This document shows, one piece after another, positions 60,741 to 64,000 of a stretch of 64,000 nt of DNA. This DNA comes from Angiostrongylus vasorum (taxonomy: Eukaryota > Nematoda > Chromadorea > Rhabditida > Metastrongylidae): the NCBI GenBank assembly GCA_018806985.1, contig JADANN010000174.1, positions 1,128,001 through 1,192,000 on the forward strand. Reading direction: 5' to 3'. The position numbers and the translations under genes are program-made. Below the pieces are notes generated by a model that saw nothing but the letters and a program-made list of their open reading frames with translations, was not told the DNA's origin and did no database searches. Each line of letters starts with the position of its first letter. Position 1 is the stretch's first letter.

Positions 60741-62559
60741 TCAAGGTGAACAGCATAAAAAAACGTTTGTGGAAAACTAGGTAGCCATACACCAGGTATA
60801 TCACATATCAGAACAGTTCTACGTAATCAGCAACAGCGTGGAATACCGATGTATTCACTGAAGCAAAACTATTTTCGAAGACGTTGAGGAACAGACGCCC
60901 AACTTTTCGCACGCTATTTTCTGCTCGGATTCTGCAATACTGCGTTTCATTCAACGCAATACTGCAGAAAACCTACGTTTGGTTGGACATGGTAATACTG
61001 ATGCATTTGCTTTATTATTTGAACACTCGTGAGCGTTTGTACATGAAATCTATGATGATTGATGGTAAGCAAGTGCAGAAAGGTTGTTCTCAAAAAACTA
61101 CTTGGTTTTCTCAAACCCTCCGATGGTGTGGACCACGACCAGTTTGGGAGGGTGGAGTGGGTGGGAGGGTGGGCAATTTCGGTGTTTGGCTTTCAACTTC
61201 GAATAAACATCCTTCAAAGACTATTGTAAACCCTACTGCTTACTTCCAGCAGCAAACATGCTTTGCATCCATCGTCCATGAAGGTGTTGTTATTTACCTT
61301 TTCGTTCGATTGTTACTTGATGATATTGTCTTCCTCGTGAATGTCGTGGAATGCTGATCAAATTGTCTTTCTCGATTCTGTTTGGAATTCTGAGATAGCT
61401 CTCCTGGACGGTTCCCAGGTCTTCACTTCAAGCGGTTGCAAGCCTTTGTGGATGATAAGGGAGCTCTTCTCATACGAGTGTGGTACTGATTTGCGCACCG
61501 TAGGGGAATGTAGAGCTTGCCGGCCATTCGTTTATTCCACAACATCTATAAAATCTGCTGTTCTCTTCCATATTTACTAAAGATGTTAGAAGTCTACAGC
61601 TTACCACCGACTTGTGTACTTAACTATTCTATCAGGACGAAATTCTGTTCTTGAGTTTTCGAACCTTTTGAGGATGTTGTTGTTGCTGACCGTTATTGAA
61701 CATATACGTGGAGTGAAATTTTCAAGATGTTTAGTTGATTTGAGGTCTCTTGATTATGCTGGGTGACATAGAGCTCTCTATTTCGTCCTCAACTTTTACA
61801 GGGCTGTACGTATCCTCTCAGATTGATCAGTGTTTCATGGCTTCGCCATTGTTCGATAGCCCTGCTGAACAATGTCGGCTGGTATCCTCGCTTTTCTTTT
61901 GAGGTGCTCCATAATCACCATTATCTCACTTGAGGCCAATTCTTCAAAGGCTGGGACTGTTTTGCACGAATATGCGTGAATTAAGTCTTCAAACGGTCGT
62001 GGTCGATGGTGTCCACTCGTCTCTAATCCTGTTACCATCTCATGAAGCTCTTGAGCGTACTTTTGTTGTCCTTCCACGACGATGCGCATTGATTTCAACA
62101 TGCACGCTGCTGGATATCTCCAATTTGCGTCTTGACTTCGAGACGTTCGCTTCTGTCTGGCTTATTCCGCCAGACAGAACTTTTCCCCCAAAAATTTTTT
62201 TCAGTCATTTGATGGCGTGTTGAGTAAAGATTTTATACAAGAGCTGGTTGATGGATAGGCATTCTCAGTGCCCTGTCCTAGCGAAAAGTACACCGTGGTA
62301 TACTTTCGAACAAATTAGCACGTCTGCTTTAATTTCACAGCAGTTCCACTGGTACTTACACAGTAAAGTTTAGAGTTCGGCGGTTAGGGACACTTCACCG
62401 TCATGAAAATATGGCATATTATTGACAAGATTTCTATCAACGTACTTGTGCTATACAGAAGGCTTATGCTTCCTCAAAGTGCGCACTTATCAGTGGGCAA
62501 ACTAAACCATTAGGGAAAGAACTATTCTCAATACTGGGAAGTGTATGGGAGAAGGTTAG
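60741..62559. other. Unassigned region with open frames and a G-rich tract
   Basis: A 157-codon plus frame (60884-61357) and an overlapping one (61341-61580) have no recognisable domain and look like chance or decayed element sequence. A minus frame at 62101-61835 (VVEGQQKYAQELHEMVTGLE) is helical and protein-like, possibly an exon or element remnant. The segment near 61341-61430 resembles 30824-30900, so some of this is repetitive. Confidence 0.3.
61146..61173 (+). other. G-quadruplex-type motif
   Basis: Six GGG runs within 28 nt (61146-48, 61150-52, 61159-61, 61163-65, 61167-69, 61171-73) separated by one to six bases. Confidence 0.85.
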
Positions 62560-64000
62560 GAGTCGCCTCCAACAAAAAGGCTCCATGTCTACTCTGGGAT
62601 AGACTGGCAAGCTACCCGTAAGTATACCCAGTCACCACGTTCAGGGATCAGTAACCTATATGTGGGTGTCAAATGCTAAACAGAGTAAAATAGATGGGTT
62701 CACACTCTTGATCGCAAATGAGTCTCCTATACTGCAGCGTTGGGTATAACGAGGGTAGAAAGGCTGCTGAAATCTCAAAACCATTCTAGACTACCTAAAT
62801 CTTTAAAGATTACGGTGCGTACAACGCACACTCACTTGCCTCTGAATCCTCGATGTAGGACTTTATCGCGCAGGCAAGAAATGCAAGGTACGACGTCGTC
62901 GGACTGGCCGAGACGACAAGACGCCGCTAATTCATCGTCGCCTATGACACTGATTGTTCCTCGAAACATACAACAGTAGAGGAGTCGGAGGCGTCGGCGT
63001 TCTCGCCAACACGAGCTTGGACATGAACACCAATTCATTCGAACAGCTTACAACCCGAATCGGATTTTTTACGATTGAAGAGATGTGAATCAATAGGGGC
63101 ATTGACAATTTTTGTCGTTTACGCACCGACATCAAGCTATGACGAAGACGAAGACGAAGTCGAAGAGTTCTACATGGACTTGGAGAAATTCTACAGAGAA
63201 GACCATACATTCTTCAAGTTCACCGTTGAAGACTTTAACGCCAAAATTGGACCAAAAAGAACGTCTGGAGAACGCCACATTGGGACCCACGGATTAGAAT
63301 GGAACGAACAGAGTGAGCAGCTCTCTGAGTTTATCATGACGACCAAGACCATCCATAGTAACTCGCAATTACAAGAGCTCCACAATCAACACTGGACAGG
63401 TGAGTCTCTCAGTGGAAAGTAACATGACGAAATAGACCAAACTGTAGTAAATCAAAACTTTTGCTTAATCGACGTTGCTGTTGCTCCAAATTTTTACACT
63501 GAATCATACCATCGCCTCCTGGCAAAATTTCATTTTTCGCGGAATAGAGAAAAAAGCCGCTAAGTTCAAAATACGAAGTTTCAAAACCACAACAACCTCG
63601 GATTTCTTCAAGTCGTCAGTTGGATGTTCGTAAGATGCCACTATTCATAATACCAGCGAGAAACGCGATCGGCTCATTCAACATCTTTACATTGACTTTT
63701 TTGAAAATTTAGAGTACGGAAGTCGCCAACAAACATCTGCCTCCAGAAACATTAGAGCTGGTACGTCAACTTGGAAAAGCACGAGCTACATGCAACCACC
63801 AACTCACGTCCAGACTTGCAAAACAATGCAGACAGGCGATAAAAGAAGGTCTTAAAGAGAGAACAGCAGCTGTGGTCGAGGCTGGGAAAAGTATCCGCAA
63901 AGCACGCCGAAGCCTCGCCAAGTACAAATCCGAGATGACTGCACTCCGAGGCACAAAAGAAACAGACACAGTTTCCTGAAAGGCCATTAAGAAACTCATT
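62560..64000 (+). mobile_element. RTE-type LINE, degenerate, cut by the window edge
   Basis: Plus-strand sequence encodes pieces of an APE-type endonuclease in shifting frames. About 62830 has TYNAHSLASE and ARYDVVGLAET. The frame 63075-63422 has [27 protein letters not shown] and [11 protein letters not shown]. From 63740 a segment like HQLTSRLAKQCRQAIKEGL leads towards the reverse transcriptase, which is outside the window. Stops and frameshifts near 62870, 62980 and 63070 show it is dead. A GAAGAC-type hexamer run occurs at about 63138-63165. Confidence 0.85.

Noticed and set aside
60884..61357. 157-codon plus-strand open frame as a gene
   Set aside because: No recognisable domain and odd composition with a G-rich tract giving a Gly/Val/Trp run. 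It overlaps another frame and sits in repeat-like sequence.
1..64000. CRISPR arrays, bacterial operons or other prokaryotic features
   Set aside because: Genes are intron-rich with nematode splice signals; repeats are dispersed eukaryotic elements, and no spaced direct-repeat array was seen.

Overview
The window looks like nuclear DNA of a clade V (strongylid) nematode, most plausibly a hookworm such as Ancylostoma or Necator. The evidence is a tandem galectin close to C. elegans LEC-1, a DAF-22-like peroxisomal thiolase, a nematode-type EFF/AFF cell-cell fusogen, a UAP56/HEL-1 helicase with a trans-splice-like acceptor upstream of its start, the TTTCAG splice acceptors, and a heavy load of RTE, Penelope-like and tRNA-derived short repeats. 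The species call is inference.

Four genes can be rebuilt exon by exon. (1) Plus strand, 805-6628: the last six exons of a two-domain galectin whose N-terminus lies outside or unresolved at the left edge. (2) Minus strand, 22147-10199: a 14-exon sterol carrier protein X (SCPx) in which a DAF-22-type thiolase is fused in frame to an SCP2 lipid-binding domain; the reading frame closes over all 14 exons (532 aa). (3) Minus strand, 35001-24286, perhaps from 38785: a 15-exon type I membrane fusogen of the EFF-1/AFF-1 family; all joins are in phase but one conserved exon carries an in-frame TGA. (4) Minus strand, 57992-56332: hel-1, a complete 426-aa DECD-box mRNA export/splicing helicase in four exons, the last only 20 nt. 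A possible fifth, small two-exon gene (97 aa, N-terminal MGG) lies on the plus strand at 42319-42684.

The rest is intron or intergenic sequence filled with repeats. Two families of short tRNA-headed repeats (called SINE-A and SINE-B here) account for about 30 copies or fragments. A Penelope-like element with a GIY-YIG endonuclease and about 250-bp inverted terminal repeats sits at 39719-40783. Related inverted-repeat modules with hammerhead-ribozyme-like cores lie at 10.5 kb and 31.4 kb. A degenerate RTE retrotransposon runs off the right edge, and a family of about 390-bp unclassified repeats (called Repeat-C) is scattered from 14 to 60 kb. The stretch 42.9-49 kb holds several coding-looking pieces that I could not join into a gene.

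The four main genes do not form a pathway. SCPx would act in peroxisomal beta-oxidation of long-chain lipids (in C. elegans, ascaroside pheromones), the fusogen in developmental cell fusion, the galectin in beta-galactoside binding, and HEL-1 in nuclear mRNA processing and export. Spacing between neighbours is kilobases, so no operon is indicated.
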